Part shown: positions 30,762 to 38,929 of the stretch, piece by piece
Numbering within the stretch: the first letter of the stretch is position 1
Layout of the letters: the number at the start of each line of letters is the position of its first letter
NCBI GenBank assembly: GCA_017651185.1
Contig: JAGCDJ010000005.1
Span: 1 to 38,929 of the forward strand
Origin: Bacteroidales bacterium
Lineage (GTDB): Bacteria; Bacteroidota; Bacteroidia; Bacteroidales; ML635J-15
DNA length: 38,929 bases
Reading direction: 5' to 3'
The notes under the pieces: generated by a model
Seen by the model: only the letters and a program-made list of their open reading frames with translations
Told to the model about the DNA's origin: nothing
Databases searched by the model: none
Made by a program: the position numbers and the translations under genes

Positions 30762-31689
30762 ATGAATAAAAAACAAATCATTCATGCGGACGAGGACAAT
30801 TATGCCATATCATGCCATAGGGAAATACTGACTCACTATTACCGGTCCTCCGACCGCGCCTTCACTCTCCTTCATGGAGATACATTTGAGTTACTGCCAC
30901 AGTTCAACTTCAAGTTTGACATGATATTTGCCGACCCGCCATATTTTCTATCAAGTGGCGGCATTAGTGTACAAAGTGGCAAAGTAGTTTGTGTTGACAA
31001 AGGAGAGTGGGATAAAAGCATGTCTCAAGACGATATAAATGCTTTTAATCTAAAATGGCTTTCGCTTTGTCGTGAGAAGCTCAAAGATAATGGTACGATA
31101 TGGATTTCTGGAACTTACCACAATATCTTTTCTGTTGCCAATTGCCTGACTCAGTTGGGGTATAAGATTCTGAATGTCATTACGTGGGCCAAAACGAACC
31201 CACCACCAAATATTTCCTGCCGTTACTTTACTTATTATCATCTGGGCAAGAAAGTCACCCAAAAAACCTCATTATTTCAATTATGAATTAATGAAGCATC
31301 TCAACGACAATAAACAGATGACAGATGTTTGGCGTTTGCCTGCCATTGCCACTTGGGAGAAATCGTGTGGGAAGCACCCTACACAAAAACCATTGGCACT
31401 TTTGACACGTATCATTCTATCCTCAACAAAGAAGGGCGCGTGGATACTCGATCCCTTTGCCGGCTCCTCTACTACGGGCATCGCTTCCAATCTTATCGGT
31501 CGACGTTTTCTTGGCATAGAAAAAGAAAAAGAATTTGCTGAAATGGGTAAAAACCGAAAGATTGAAATTGAAAATGTTGGAAAATTCAATGAGTATCGTA
31601 ACAAAATCAAAGATATTGCAGTAGCTGATTTCTTCGAACCCACAAATATGGTTTGTGAAGAAGGCTATGATTACGGACTACCTTTTTAA
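30762..31689 (+). pseudogene. DpnA-like DNA adenine methyltransferase, frameshifted
   Basis: Beta-class N6-adenine methyltransferase (target-recognition order with DPPY first), like the second methylase of DpnII systems. The first frame (to about 31240) has GDTFELLPQF, the catalytic FADPPYFLSSGG and GTIWISGTYHN. The second frame (from about 31220) has WARKSPKKPHYFNYELMKHL, KHPTQKPLALL and the SAM motif DPFAGSSTTGIA. Between SCRYFTY and IIWARKS a few residues are lost, and the reading frame changes. Without a sequencing error or recoding, the product stops at 31286 without its SAM-binding motif. Total length would be about 305 aa, normal for the family. Confidence 0.85.
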
Positions 31690-31694
31690 TTCAT

Positions 31695-31961
31695 GCACAA
31701 CAACTTGGAAGCATGGAACCCCGGCAAACTTCCTTAGGGAATGACTATTGCAAAATTGAACAAAGAACACACTGCAAACCATGTCAATCCTGTGCTTGCC
31801 AATCCCATTACCTTACCAGCTATATAGAACAAATCGGAACAGGCACTACTGATATTATCGACCATTGTTTGGAGTATTACCTTCGCAAGCCGGAATTCCA
31901 CCAAGATGATGATTTTCGGGTTGTATTCCGTGAACGAAAAACTTTGACTCAGTTCCGATAA
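31695..31961 (+). pseudogene. remnant of an AlbA_2/HATPase_c_4-type ATP-binding regulator (C-terminus)
   Basis: A first frame reads NNLEAWNPGKLP, a stop codon, then GMTIAKLNKEHTANHVNPVL and ANPITLPAI. A second frame continues SYIEQIGTGTTDIIDHCLEY and then FRVVFRE. Together these match the C-terminal end of the putative RecG-like/AlbA-domain regulators (…NPG-LP…HxxxxxNPxLA…YIExxGTGxxxI). The in-frame stop and the frame change show that it is decayed; the N-terminal three quarters are absent. Confidence 0.75.
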
Positions 31962-32141
31962 TTTTTGTGTTTTCGCCATCATTTTGTATTTTTGATTCCC
32001 CCGTTTTTTGCTTTCACAGGGCAATTGTGGGGAATTGCTTTATGCGACATAAGACACAAAAGTTATCAACTACTTGTTTGTCAAATCTATAGATTGTTTT
32101 TTGACAATTTTGGATAGTCCCTAAGATATTCCACGATATTC
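31962..32141. other. gene-free A/T-rich stretch
   Basis: Between two remnants. No frame, terminator or repeat stands out. Confidence 0.3.
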
Positions 32142-32403
32142 TCACCCCTTCATGTTGAAATCGTCGAAACCGCTTTTTACTTTGCTGTATAAGTCAACAG
32201 TTAACTTATGGAAGTAGTCGGAAATCTCAACAAAAATCGCCTACTTTATCCCTTTCCTCTTCTGGAAATTCCAATTCAGCAGGGGCTAACTCCTTCAAAA
32301 TATCAAGAAGTTTCTCCCTGTCATATTGATCAGAGCTAGGCTTGTAGGCCGCCACCTTGGGGTGAGTGACAATATACTATTTGAACGCATCAAAAAGTTT
32401 CAT
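32142..32403 (-). pseudogene. remnant of a small helical protein gene
   Basis: Reads MKLFDAFK, stop, YIVTHPKVAAYKPSSDQYDR, EKLLDILKELAPAELEFPEE, then changes frame to EISDYFHKLTVDLYSKVKSG and FDDFNMKG before a stop. The coherent amphipathic peptide in two frames with one in-frame stop indicates a broken gene of about 85 codons. The family is not recognised. It lies just downstream of the defence operon and in the same orientation. Confidence 0.5.
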
Positions 32404-32409
32404 AACTTA

Positions 32410-32907
32410 CTATTGTCTGCTATCTAACGCTCGCTTACCCTCTCTATAAAATGATTCTTTCTCAGGATGTATTTTGTAGTATTCGTCAATGGCATTATGG
32501 ACTTCTTTTGAAAAAAGAGGCTTACCTTCTGCAATTTTCCCAAGCATTTCATCCATGTTATGTTCAAATATCTCAAAATACTTTTTCTCTGCGTTACGCT
32601 CATTTTCCGATGCTATAGCATCCATGGTAACATCAACATATTCAGTATTGTTATTGTCGTCACGTATTAAATTCCACTGATGCTCGTAAGCAAGGCCATC
32701 ATTACAAATGACTAATCCTTCAATAATTGAGCAATGTAACTTAGTTCTAGTATTTATCAAGTTGCAAAAAAGGAGGCTGTTTACATGGCAAGCATTTTTG
32801 CTATACCACAACAACAGGCCTCCAATGTATTGATGAACACCGATATTCTTGGTGATGTATTTTATATAATCAACAGGTAGTTTTTCTATTGCAACCTCTT
32901 TCATCAT
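32410..32907 (-). CDS. small third protein of the AVAST-like operon
   Basis: A 165-aa soluble protein of unknown activity. The segment LHCSIIEGLVICN, then AYEHQWNLI, and then YVDVTMD has a Cys, a His followed by WN, and an Asp before VTxD. That spacing is found in papain- and transglutaminase-like folds, so a cysteine-hydrolase-like fold is possible but unproven. The C-terminus is charged and helical. It begins 10 bp after the STAND gene and is the last gene of that operon. AVAST type I systems carry a third gene (avs1C) at this place, so this may be its counterpart. Confidence 0.65.
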   Translation of the reverse strand: MMKEVAIEKLPVDYIKYITKNIGVHQYIGGLLLWYSKNACHVNSLLFCNLINTRTKLHCSIIEGLVICNDGLAYEHQWNLIRDDNNNTEYVDVTMDAIASENERNAEKKYFEIFEHNMDEMLGKIAEGKPLFSKEVHNAIDEYYKIHPEKESFYREGKRALDSRQ

Positions 32908-32917
32908 TTCACTCCTT

Positions 32918-35900
32918 TTATATATAGTAATCCCTAATCAAATAAGCAATTGCCGAACCATTAGAAATAAGCCCATTCAAAACTTCAACATACGCAACTC
33001 TCAATTCTTCATCTCTCTTTATCGTATCTCTGGTCCTGGCATCATCATACAAATCTTCTATTGCATCTTGCCAGCTACGCATAAACCTTTTGTCTGAGGC
33101 AGACCTACGTAATAAACCTATATCCATATACCTCAAACATTCGGGCATAAGGTCATTAAAACCGATGCGACAAACAAGACGGGACAAATACAGCAAACCT
33201 TCCGCTGGCAATATACTCAAGAGTTTATTGATATGCACACTTGAACCTTCCATCACAGGCCAATTATTCAACAAATCAGGACGCATCACATCAAAATTGA
33301 GCATTAATGACGAAAGAACTGCATTTGTCTTGTTTGTCTTGTACCACTCAAACATGATTTCCCACAACTGCCAGAAATTCTCTTTATTATTGAGCGTTGC
33401 CACATAACAAAAATGGTTGAATACAGATGAAATCGGATTTTCATGCACACCGTAAGGCCTTGCAACAGATTTCAGGCACGACGCCAGCCATGTTTCCCCA
33501 ATAAACTTCTGACGCTTTAATGGCATGGCCACCATATACTCGGCACAGAAAGTTTCAATTCTCATATCCCACAAATGTGCATATCTATCCTCAACTGCCC
33601 ATCTATCAAAAAATTGACCACAATAAACCGACACCATTTTGTCTATATTCCCATCTTCGAAAGTTGTTGGCAACAGTTTGCACACATGGGCAAATTTATC
33701 CACATCATCCCTTCTATTCTCCGTATTCAAAAGGTATTGTAATATAATCTTTTCAGCCAACTCTTTATGCTTGCCAAAAATCAAATCTTTAAATGTAGTT
33801 TCAAATCGAGTGAAAAGAGCGTCATTTTCTCCAATTGAGTCAATAAGAGAAAGCGTCGCAAGATACACCTTTTTGTTTTTATGATCCAAATCCAACAGAT
33901 ACAACAAACCATCCGAACTATATTCGCTATCAACTTGATATTGACCTGTCGTAACAAATTTCATTGTATCATCTATAATGACACTTTTACACCATTCTCG
34001 TTCTTTTCTATTAAGTTCTTTCCAATATTTTTTCACACCAAGTGATGCTACTAAACCCTTTGATCCTATTAAAGTGTTTTGTTCTTTATGGATACTGTAA
34101 GCCTCTCTCCATTCATCTAATACATATGTATCATCATCATATCTTTTTCTGGAAAGATTACTCGTTTCTACAATGCGATTAAACTGATTGTGAAACACTT
34201 CATTTTGCTCTGCCTCTTCTTTTATGTCATCCGACAGACTTCCCTGAATAAGAAAGCCTTCATCAGTTTTGCCAATTATTTCATATTGTGAAATATCCAT
34301 CCTGCTTGCCGAGACCTTTTCCCAATAAGTGGTCGCTCTAGCCTTGTAATTTTTCACTAACTCTCTAAACTCTTCAGAATAGCCCTCGGTAATGGACATA
34401 GTCAATACAACGCCTTCCAAATCTCTTTTCCTATGTGGGAGATTATAGCTATCCGCCACTTCTTTTCTCACGGCTTTAGAGGCATGTGGACTAATCATCG
34501 GTTTCATTGATTCCGAGCTATATCTTGTTTTATCCCACATGATAAACTCTCTGCAACTATATATGGGCATCGCTTTCATACCAACAAACAACGGAAATCT
34601 CGTCGCGACACTTGCCAACACGCCCCACGCACTGACATTTATGCACTTGTTGAAAACGATATCATAAAAAGTCAGGATAGAATCTTTAGAATAAGCATAC
34701 TGTGCTTTCTTGATATTATTGTTGATGTAATCCATCAGGCATTTTTCCAATGTCATCAACAGGCTTTCTCTAACATGGGATTGATAGTTTATGCCTCTGT
34801 ATTCTCTCCATAAACTGTCATTACCCCATACTGTTATTTCTTTGTCCTCCAGCTTTACCTTTATCTCCTGCAACTGACACTGCCTATTTGTTTTCATTTT
34901 CTCAATATCATCGTTCAAAAGTTCACAGAGAAAAACTAGAGCATCGACAGGATTTGCATAGAAGAAACAAATGTAAGTGGTTGACACTGCACTTGATTGA
35001 TGAATCATGGGGTAATAGTCTCTAACAATCCCATCCTTCCCAAACCATTCTTTGCGAATAAGTGATTTATATAATTCGGGATATGTATGAATGAACCTAA
35101 ATGCATCAAGTCCTTCGCTGAGCAAAAGAAACTCCTTTACTGTTTTGTATTTATATGATTCTAAAGATATTGCCTTTTCAGCCCAAGTCTTAACCAGTTC
35201 GGGATTCTCATCCATCCATTTAAAGAGAAGGCGAACCACCGCCTTACTGGGCTCAATGAAACTATTTTCGTCTGACAATGCCAATTCCAAATCGTCAGCA
35301 AGAATGGAAAAAACATATTTCTTTAAATTCGGAGCATCCTCCTGAGGCATACTAACCAGTTCGCATTGTAAAAGCAATGGGATTAAATCTTCTCTTAATG
35401 CTTTGAACGCATCCCTGTTTTCGTAGAGGAAAGTCACAAACGTGTACCATCCTTTGCCTGTAGGTAGCATATAGTCTGAATTCCTTATTTTACCACCTTC
35501 TTCTATCATTCCATTTTTCATCAAAAAATCTTTGATGTCCCAATCCACTTTGCGGAACATATAAGATAGTGCATTGGACATTCTCTTCAATAAAGAACTG
35601 TTGTTTCTCAACAACACCGGTTTAATCGATGCCAGAAATGATGCACCTTTTTCTGAGACCAAAATGGCATAAAACAAGTCATCGTAAAAGAAGTCTTCAA
35701 GTTTAAGAGAAAGGCTTTCCAATACGAATGTATCAAATTTAGGATATTCCTCATTAATATGCGTCTCAACGAATTGCTTAAAAATGTTTCTTGAGGCAAT
35801 ATTCTTGTCTATATGCTCATAAAAAGATGCAAGGTTTATCTCGTTTGACTCCAATCTATGAAAACAATCATCAACATAACAGCACAGGCCCCAGTCTGTC

Positions 35901-37495
35901 AAAATATCATGTCCTGGTCGTAACATAGCGGAATCGCGATTCCCTGTTAACACATCGTCTTTCATGAGAGAAATAGCAGCTTCCGTCATTTCACACCTCA
36001 CCAAATTCATGCCTGCATTAGATGTCTTTCTTGCAACATCTATCAGTGTGTTGACTCTTTGAGTTGCAAGGTATGGAGCGTATTTTTTACCTGTTACAAT
36101 CTCCCGACAAAGCATGTCTTTGAATTCATTGCCAGAAAAACTATCGATATTCTTTGTTGCCACGATGGAACAAGCCAAATTCATATAGAACGGATTTCTT
36201 AGAATATCGCGTGTTTTATCCGATTCAAGAAAAGGCTTGACAGAAGATATTGATTTCTCAATCATTTTTATTTCATTGTCATCAAGCAAACCTATTTCAA
36301 TCACGCTTTTTTCTGGAACAATAATTCCATTTCCGTGCAAAGCAACCCTAAATAGATTGAGGGAGTTCTTCCTTATGGTGAAAACCACTTTCAAACTTGG
36401 GGTCTCTTTCAAAAGGTTATCGACAAAGACAATGGCAATGTCAGTGTTCCCGTTCAGCATACGCTCTGCGCTCTCAACAAGCAATACTTTGTCACCTTCA
36501 CCCCAGATAGGTGATTTGTAAATATCTTGAAGTCTGTCGTTGATTTGCCAATTGCTCAAAATAAGATCTTCCCGTTTTTCGTCAAGGTCATCACCCACAA
36601 CAGCTACTGATTTGAATTTGGGATTTGTAAGAACCTCCTTTGCTATTGCTGATTTTCCAATTCCAGCCTCACCAGTGATGATAACAATCCTGCTATCAGC
36701 TAATGCATTCTCAACTTTTGCTTTAAACGCAGTGCGAGGCAGTTGCACATGATTAAGCTGACTTGCATCATCATGGCAAATTATGGCGTTTTTTATCCGA
36801 GACAAGACAAAGTTTGAATTTCTGATAAGATGATTGTATTGGTCAATAATCTGTTGCCGAAGTTCAATGGCTACCAGCGGTAATTCTTTCCAACCCTCTC
36901 CTTTGAGAATCTCATTTATTCTCTGCATCTTCCAGCCAATAAATAAATTTCGTGTATCCTCCACTCTATAGACAATACCAATGAGATACTTTTCGCCGTT
37001 AGAGTCCACAAAAACGCCCGAACCAGAAAAGCCGCACTCTATATCGTCCAACTTCATTCCGTCATTTCTGGTGTTTCCCAACTCAACATAGAGTCCATCA
37101 CCCACCTCGGTTTCTTTTGCAACCTTGCAACCATCTTCTATCCTTAATTTGTTATCGCTTGCATTTGAAGGGTATCCGTCAATTTCACAAGAATAACCTG
37201 ACCCTTCAAACGTTGCGCATTTTACACTACCCGTTATTGTCAAGGCCAAATCTTCGGGTAGTTTCATCACGCAAACATCATCACCTTTTTTACTTGATGA
37301 AAGAACACGCTTAAGATTACTGACTTCTTGTTCCTTGCCATCTGAGTCAATAATTGTAACTGGAGCCTGTTCCGTTTGGCCTTCACACACATGAGCGGCT
37401 GTAAGCAGGTAATATTCATTGTCTTGCTTAACTAAAACAGCACTTCCCGTATCGCTTGCTATCAGTTTTACCGATGATTCAAAATCTTTATTCAT
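32918..37495 (-). CDS. trypsin-like protease fused to a STAND NTPase (Avs1B-like)
   Basis: A very large antiphage sensor candidate of about 1525 aa. Residues 1-200 are a trypsin-like serine protease with an intact triad: His in LLTAAHVC, Asp in GDDVCVMKLP and Ser in GFSGSGVF. A STAND P-loop NTPase follows: Walker A VIITGEAGIGKSAIAKEV near residue 270, Walker B-like KVLLVESAERM. The remaining ~900 residues are helical and of the kind that form the target-recognition arm in Avs proteins. Such proteins oligomerise on binding a phage protein and switch on the effector, here the protease. The start MNKDFESSVK at 37495 is chosen because it lies 1 bp after the stop of the upstream gene. A longer frame would overlap that gene by 35 bp. 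Confidence 0.88.
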   Translation of the reverse strand: MNKDFESSVKLIASDTGSAVLVKQDNEYYLLTAAHVCEGQTEQAPVTIIDSDGKEQEVSNLKRVLSSSKKGDDVCVMKLPEDLALTITGSVKCATFEGSGYSCEIDGYPSNASDNKLRIEDGCKVAKETEVGDGLYVELGNTRNDGMKLDDIECGFSGSGVFVDSNGEKYLIGIVYRVEDTRNLFIGWKMQRINEILKGEGWKELPLVAIELRQQIIDQYNHLIRNSNFVLSRIKNAIICHDDASQLNHVQLPRTAFKAKVENALADSRIVIITGEAGIGKSAIAKEVLTNPKFKSVAVVGDDLDEKREDLILSNWQINDRLQDIYKSPIWGEGDKVLLVESAERMLNGNTDIAIVFVDNLLKETPSLKVVFTIRKNSLNLFRVALHGNGIIVPEKSVIEIGLLDDNEIKMIEKSISSVKPFLESDKTRDILRNPFYMNLACSIVATKNIDSFSGNEFKDMLCREIVTGKKYAPYLATQRVNTLIDVARKTSNAGMNLVRCEMTEAAISLMKDDVLTGNRDSAMLRPGHDILTDWGLCCYVDDCFHRLESNEINLASFYEHIDKNIASRNIFKQFVETHINEEYPKFDTFVLESLSLKLEDFFYDDLFYAILVSEKGASFLASIKPVLLRNNSSLLKRMSNALSYMFRKVDWDIKDFLMKNGMIEEGGKIRNSDYMLPTGKGWYTFVTFLYENRDAFKALREDLIPLLLQCELVSMPQEDAPNLKKYVFSILADDLELALSDENSFIEPSKAVVRLLFKWMDENPELVKTWAEKAISLESYKYKTVKEFLLLSEGLDAFRFIHTYPELYKSLIRKEWFGKDGIVRDYYPMIHQSSAVSTTYICFFYANPVDALVFLCELLNDDIEKMKTNRQCQLQEIKVKLEDKEITVWGNDSLWREYRGINYQSHVRESLLMTLEKCLMDYINNNIKKAQYAYSKDSILTFYDIVFNKCINVSAWGVLASVATRFPLFVGMKAMPIYSCREFIMWDKTRYSSESMKPMISPHASKAVRKEVADSYNLPHRKRDLEGVVLTMSITEGYSEEFRELVKNYKARATTYWEKVSASRMDISQYEIIGKTDEGFLIQGSLSDDIKEEAEQNEVFHNQFNRIVETSNLSRKRYDDDTYVLDEWREAYSIHKEQNTLIGSKGLVASLGVKKYWKELNRKEREWCKSVIIDDTMKFVTTGQYQVDSEYSSDGLLYLLDLDHKNKKVYLATLSLIDSIGENDALFTRFETTFKDLIFGKHKELAEKIILQYLLNTENRRDDVDKFAHVCKLLPTTFEDGNIDKMVSVYCGQFFDRWAVEDRYAHLWDMRIETFCAEYMVAMPLKRQKFIGETWLASCLKSVARPYGVHENPISSVFNHFCYVATLNNKENFWQLWEIMFEWYKTNKTNAVLSSLMLNFDVMRPDLLNNWPVMEGSSVHINKLLSILPAEGLLYLSRLVCRIGFNDLMPECLRYMDIGLLRRSASDKRFMRSWQDAIEDLYDDARTRDTIKRDEELRVAYVEVLNGLISNGSAIAYLIRDYYI

Positions 37496-37496
37496 A

Positions 37497-38531
37497 TTAC
37501 TTAAACAAAAACTTGGCACCATAACAAACACTCAGATTGACATCATCCTCGTCTGTAAAAATCTCTTGAAGTTTCTGATTCTTTGCAGTGAAATGTAGTT
37601 TACATCCTGTCGGATTAGCGCCAATAAGTCGTGCAATTGTTTCTTTATCAGGCAGTTTATATTTGTTTTCACCATTACCCGTGATAACATATTGATTGCA
37701 CACCAAGCTTTTAAGAAATGAGAAGCAACTATTCCTACTGCTACCATGATGAGGTACATGAACTAAATCAAGTGTTATTTTTCCATCCTTCAACAACTTC
37801 GTATCATTTAAACCACTCAACATAATTGAAGAACAAGAATCAGCTGAGAAAAGAATCTTGTATTGTTTGTAATAGAAAACAAAAGCAATACTGCTATTAT
37901 TCTTCACTTCCTTGTCTTCATCATATCTATTCAGATTGAAATCCGTAAATTTTATATCATAATCCCATTTACCCCCACTAACAAGGCCGTCTGATGTTTT
38001 CACATTATTATTAAACTCTTTGTTGTTCCACCATTTGATAAAGCGCTTATATGAATCAACATCAGGTGCAACGACCGTAATCCCTGCATTTGCTATGGCC
38101 TTTGCGACACCTACAATAATGCCCTCTTTGACATTGATTTCCTTTTCATGAAGAACATCGCGCAGTTTTTTTCCACTGGCATATCCTATTGTCCCTTTTC
38201 TCTGAACAACAAAATCACCTTCTCCCCCATAGTTCATCCAAACTTCTTTCAATTTTTCGTGATGCTTTTCAAAGAAATCATAGTCATTGATGAAATTATA
38301 TACCCCACCAATGTGATCGTTGTCAATATGAGAGATAACCCACAAATCTACCGATTCTCCCTTATTAAAAATCCCCTCCAAATACACCTTCAATTTGTCA
38401 GTATAACAAAATTTTAGGGAATTAATTTCTCCACCATCCACTATTATATTATGCCCACTTCCATCATCATCCACAAAATGAATGACAATGGCATCATAAT
38501 ATTGCATAGGAATATATTCGACTGACAACAT
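37497..38531 (-). CDS. MBL-fold metallohydrolase (Avs1A-like, ComEC-type)
   Basis: A 344-aa metallo-beta-lactamase-fold protein with SHIDNDHIGG (HxxxDH, the zinc ligands), IVDGGE near the N-terminus, SIAFVFYYKQYKILFSADS, and VHVPHHGSSRN toward the C-terminus, as in the ComEC-type competence hydrolases. No membrane segments. It is the first gene of the leftward operon with the protease-STAND gene. The combination MBL plus trypsin-STAND is the hallmark of AVAST type I defence. The substrate is unknown; hydrolysis of a nucleic acid or nucleotide is plausible. The 38532-38619 gap upstream holds a weak promoter candidate only. Confidence 0.88.
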   Translation of the reverse strand: MLSVEYIPMQYYDAIVIHFVDDDGSGHNIIVDGGEINSLKFCYTDKLKVYLEGIFNKGESVDLWVISHIDNDHIGGVYNFINDYDFFEKHHEKLKEVWMNYGGEGDFVVQRKGTIGYASGKKLRDVLHEKEINVKEGIIVGVAKAIANAGITVVAPDVDSYKRFIKWWNNKEFNNNVKTSDGLVSGGKWDYDIKFTDFNLNRYDEDKEVKNNSSIAFVFYYKQYKILFSADSCSSIMLSGLNDTKLLKDGKITLDLVHVPHHGSSRNSCFSFLKSLVCNQYVITGNGENKYKLPDKETIARLIGANPTGCKLHFTAKNQKLQEIFTDEDDVNLSVCYGAKFLFK

Positions 38532-38619
38532 ACGAACAAAAAAAACAACTTATTAAGATACCCATCTCCACATTAGCCAAAACAAATACCTACAAACCCA
38601 ACCCACTTTCAATCCCTTC

Positions 38620-38929
38620 CTAATTGTCAACTATCAGTATCCCCTCCTCTTCATGCTCCACAAACGGGCCTTCCTTGCACTCGAAGATGACGGAACCCGG
38701 CTCCAGGGCTTCCACGGTGTGCCAGACATTCTTTCCTACGTTCACACCGTAGCGGCCTTCCGATGGGTTGAGGACCATGTCGTCGATAATGGTGCCGTCG
38801 TCGTTGTAGGTGATGACACGTATCCTGCCACGCAACACAACAAATGACTCCTCTTTCTCCGGATGGCGATGAATGGGGATGTTGGCACCCGGTTCCACGG
38901 CATTCAGAAAACGGTGGCACTTCTCATCC
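38620..38929 (-). CDS. WbuC-family cupin metalloprotein, 5'-truncated by window edge
   Basis: The frame is open to the right edge of the window; 102 codons are present. The C-terminal cupin has HRHPEKEESFVVLRGRIRV (first metal-binding His pair and Glu), then WHTVEALEPGSVIFECKEGP (last His), preceded by NAVEPGANIPI, which matches the WbuC group associated with O-antigen or capsule synthesis loci. Its codon use is richer in GC than the defence operon beside it, suggesting resident chromosome again at this end. An isomerase or epimerase role has not been shown for the family. Confidence 0.85.
   Translation of the reverse strand, partial: DEKCHRFLNAVEPGANIPIHRHPEKEESFVVLRGRIRVITYNDDGTIIDDMVLNPSEGRYGVNVGKNVWHTVEALEPGSVIFECKEGPFVEHEEEGILIVDN

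Overview
The window comes from an anaerobic member of the Bacteroidota, most likely a Bacteroidales bacterium. The evidence is a type IX secretion (Por) C-terminal sorting domain, a DUF5686 outer-membrane protein, a FISUMP-domain surface protein, a GH78 lipoprotein rhamnosidase, a single-chain pyruvate:ferredoxin oxidoreductase, and many upstream regions carrying the Bacteroidota -7 box (TAnnTTTG) with no strong Shine-Dalgarno sequence. No tRNA, rRNA or CRISPR array was seen.

Positions 1-12.9 kb are ordinary chromosome. They hold the end of an alpha-glucan phosphorylase, a secreted PKD/T9SS protein, an RluB-type pseudouridine synthase, a DUF5686 protein, a FISUMP protein and an alpha-L-rhamnosidase. 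The accessory region starts at 13 kb with a YoeB-type toxin-antitoxin pair, hairpin-rich repeats, a possible sRNA, an orphan HicB-like gene and a AAA+ ATPase. At 16.4-19.3 kb there is a cluster of palindromic repeats, a structured leader RNA, an EcoRI-family adenine methyltransferase and a DUF262-HNH nuclease, probably a restriction-modification pair. A AAA_14/DUF4143 ATPase gene (19.6-20.8 kb) is flanked by direct repeats.

The centre of interest is 20.8-24.8 kb, which looks like an RNA-repair or RNA-processing locus. A WYL-domain regulator is divergent from a 297-aa protein of unknown family. Downstream of that gene come two apparently structured, terminator-ended non-coding RNAs, then a polynucleotide-kinase-like P-loop protein, then a Thg1-like 3'-5' nucleotidyltransferase. 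A palindrome (CGCAA-N5-TTGCG) sits at a fixed distance, 8-9 bp, from the -7 box at the 297-aa gene, at the second RNA (as a half-site), and at the AAA+ ATPase gene more than 6 kb away. A degenerate fourth copy lies upstream of the ATPase. I infer a WYL-controlled regulon. Kinase plus Thg1-like enzyme would heal a 5'-OH end and then extend it 3'-to-5'; the RNAs could be substrate, template or guide. The link between the RNAs and the enzymes is inference.

From 24.8 kb there is a ParE-like toxin-antitoxin pair, more covarying hairpin repeats, and the housekeeping nifJ gene. At 29.6-32.4 kb lies a decaying type II restriction-modification locus: a truncated Dam-like methylase, an intact nuclease candidate, and a frameshifted second methylase preceded by a leader RNA resembling the one before the EcoRI-family methylase. 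Two further gene remnants follow. The right end holds a three-gene operon resembling AVAST (Avs) type I antiphage defence (MBL-fold protein, trypsin-STAND NTPase, small protein) and a partial WbuC-type cupin gene.
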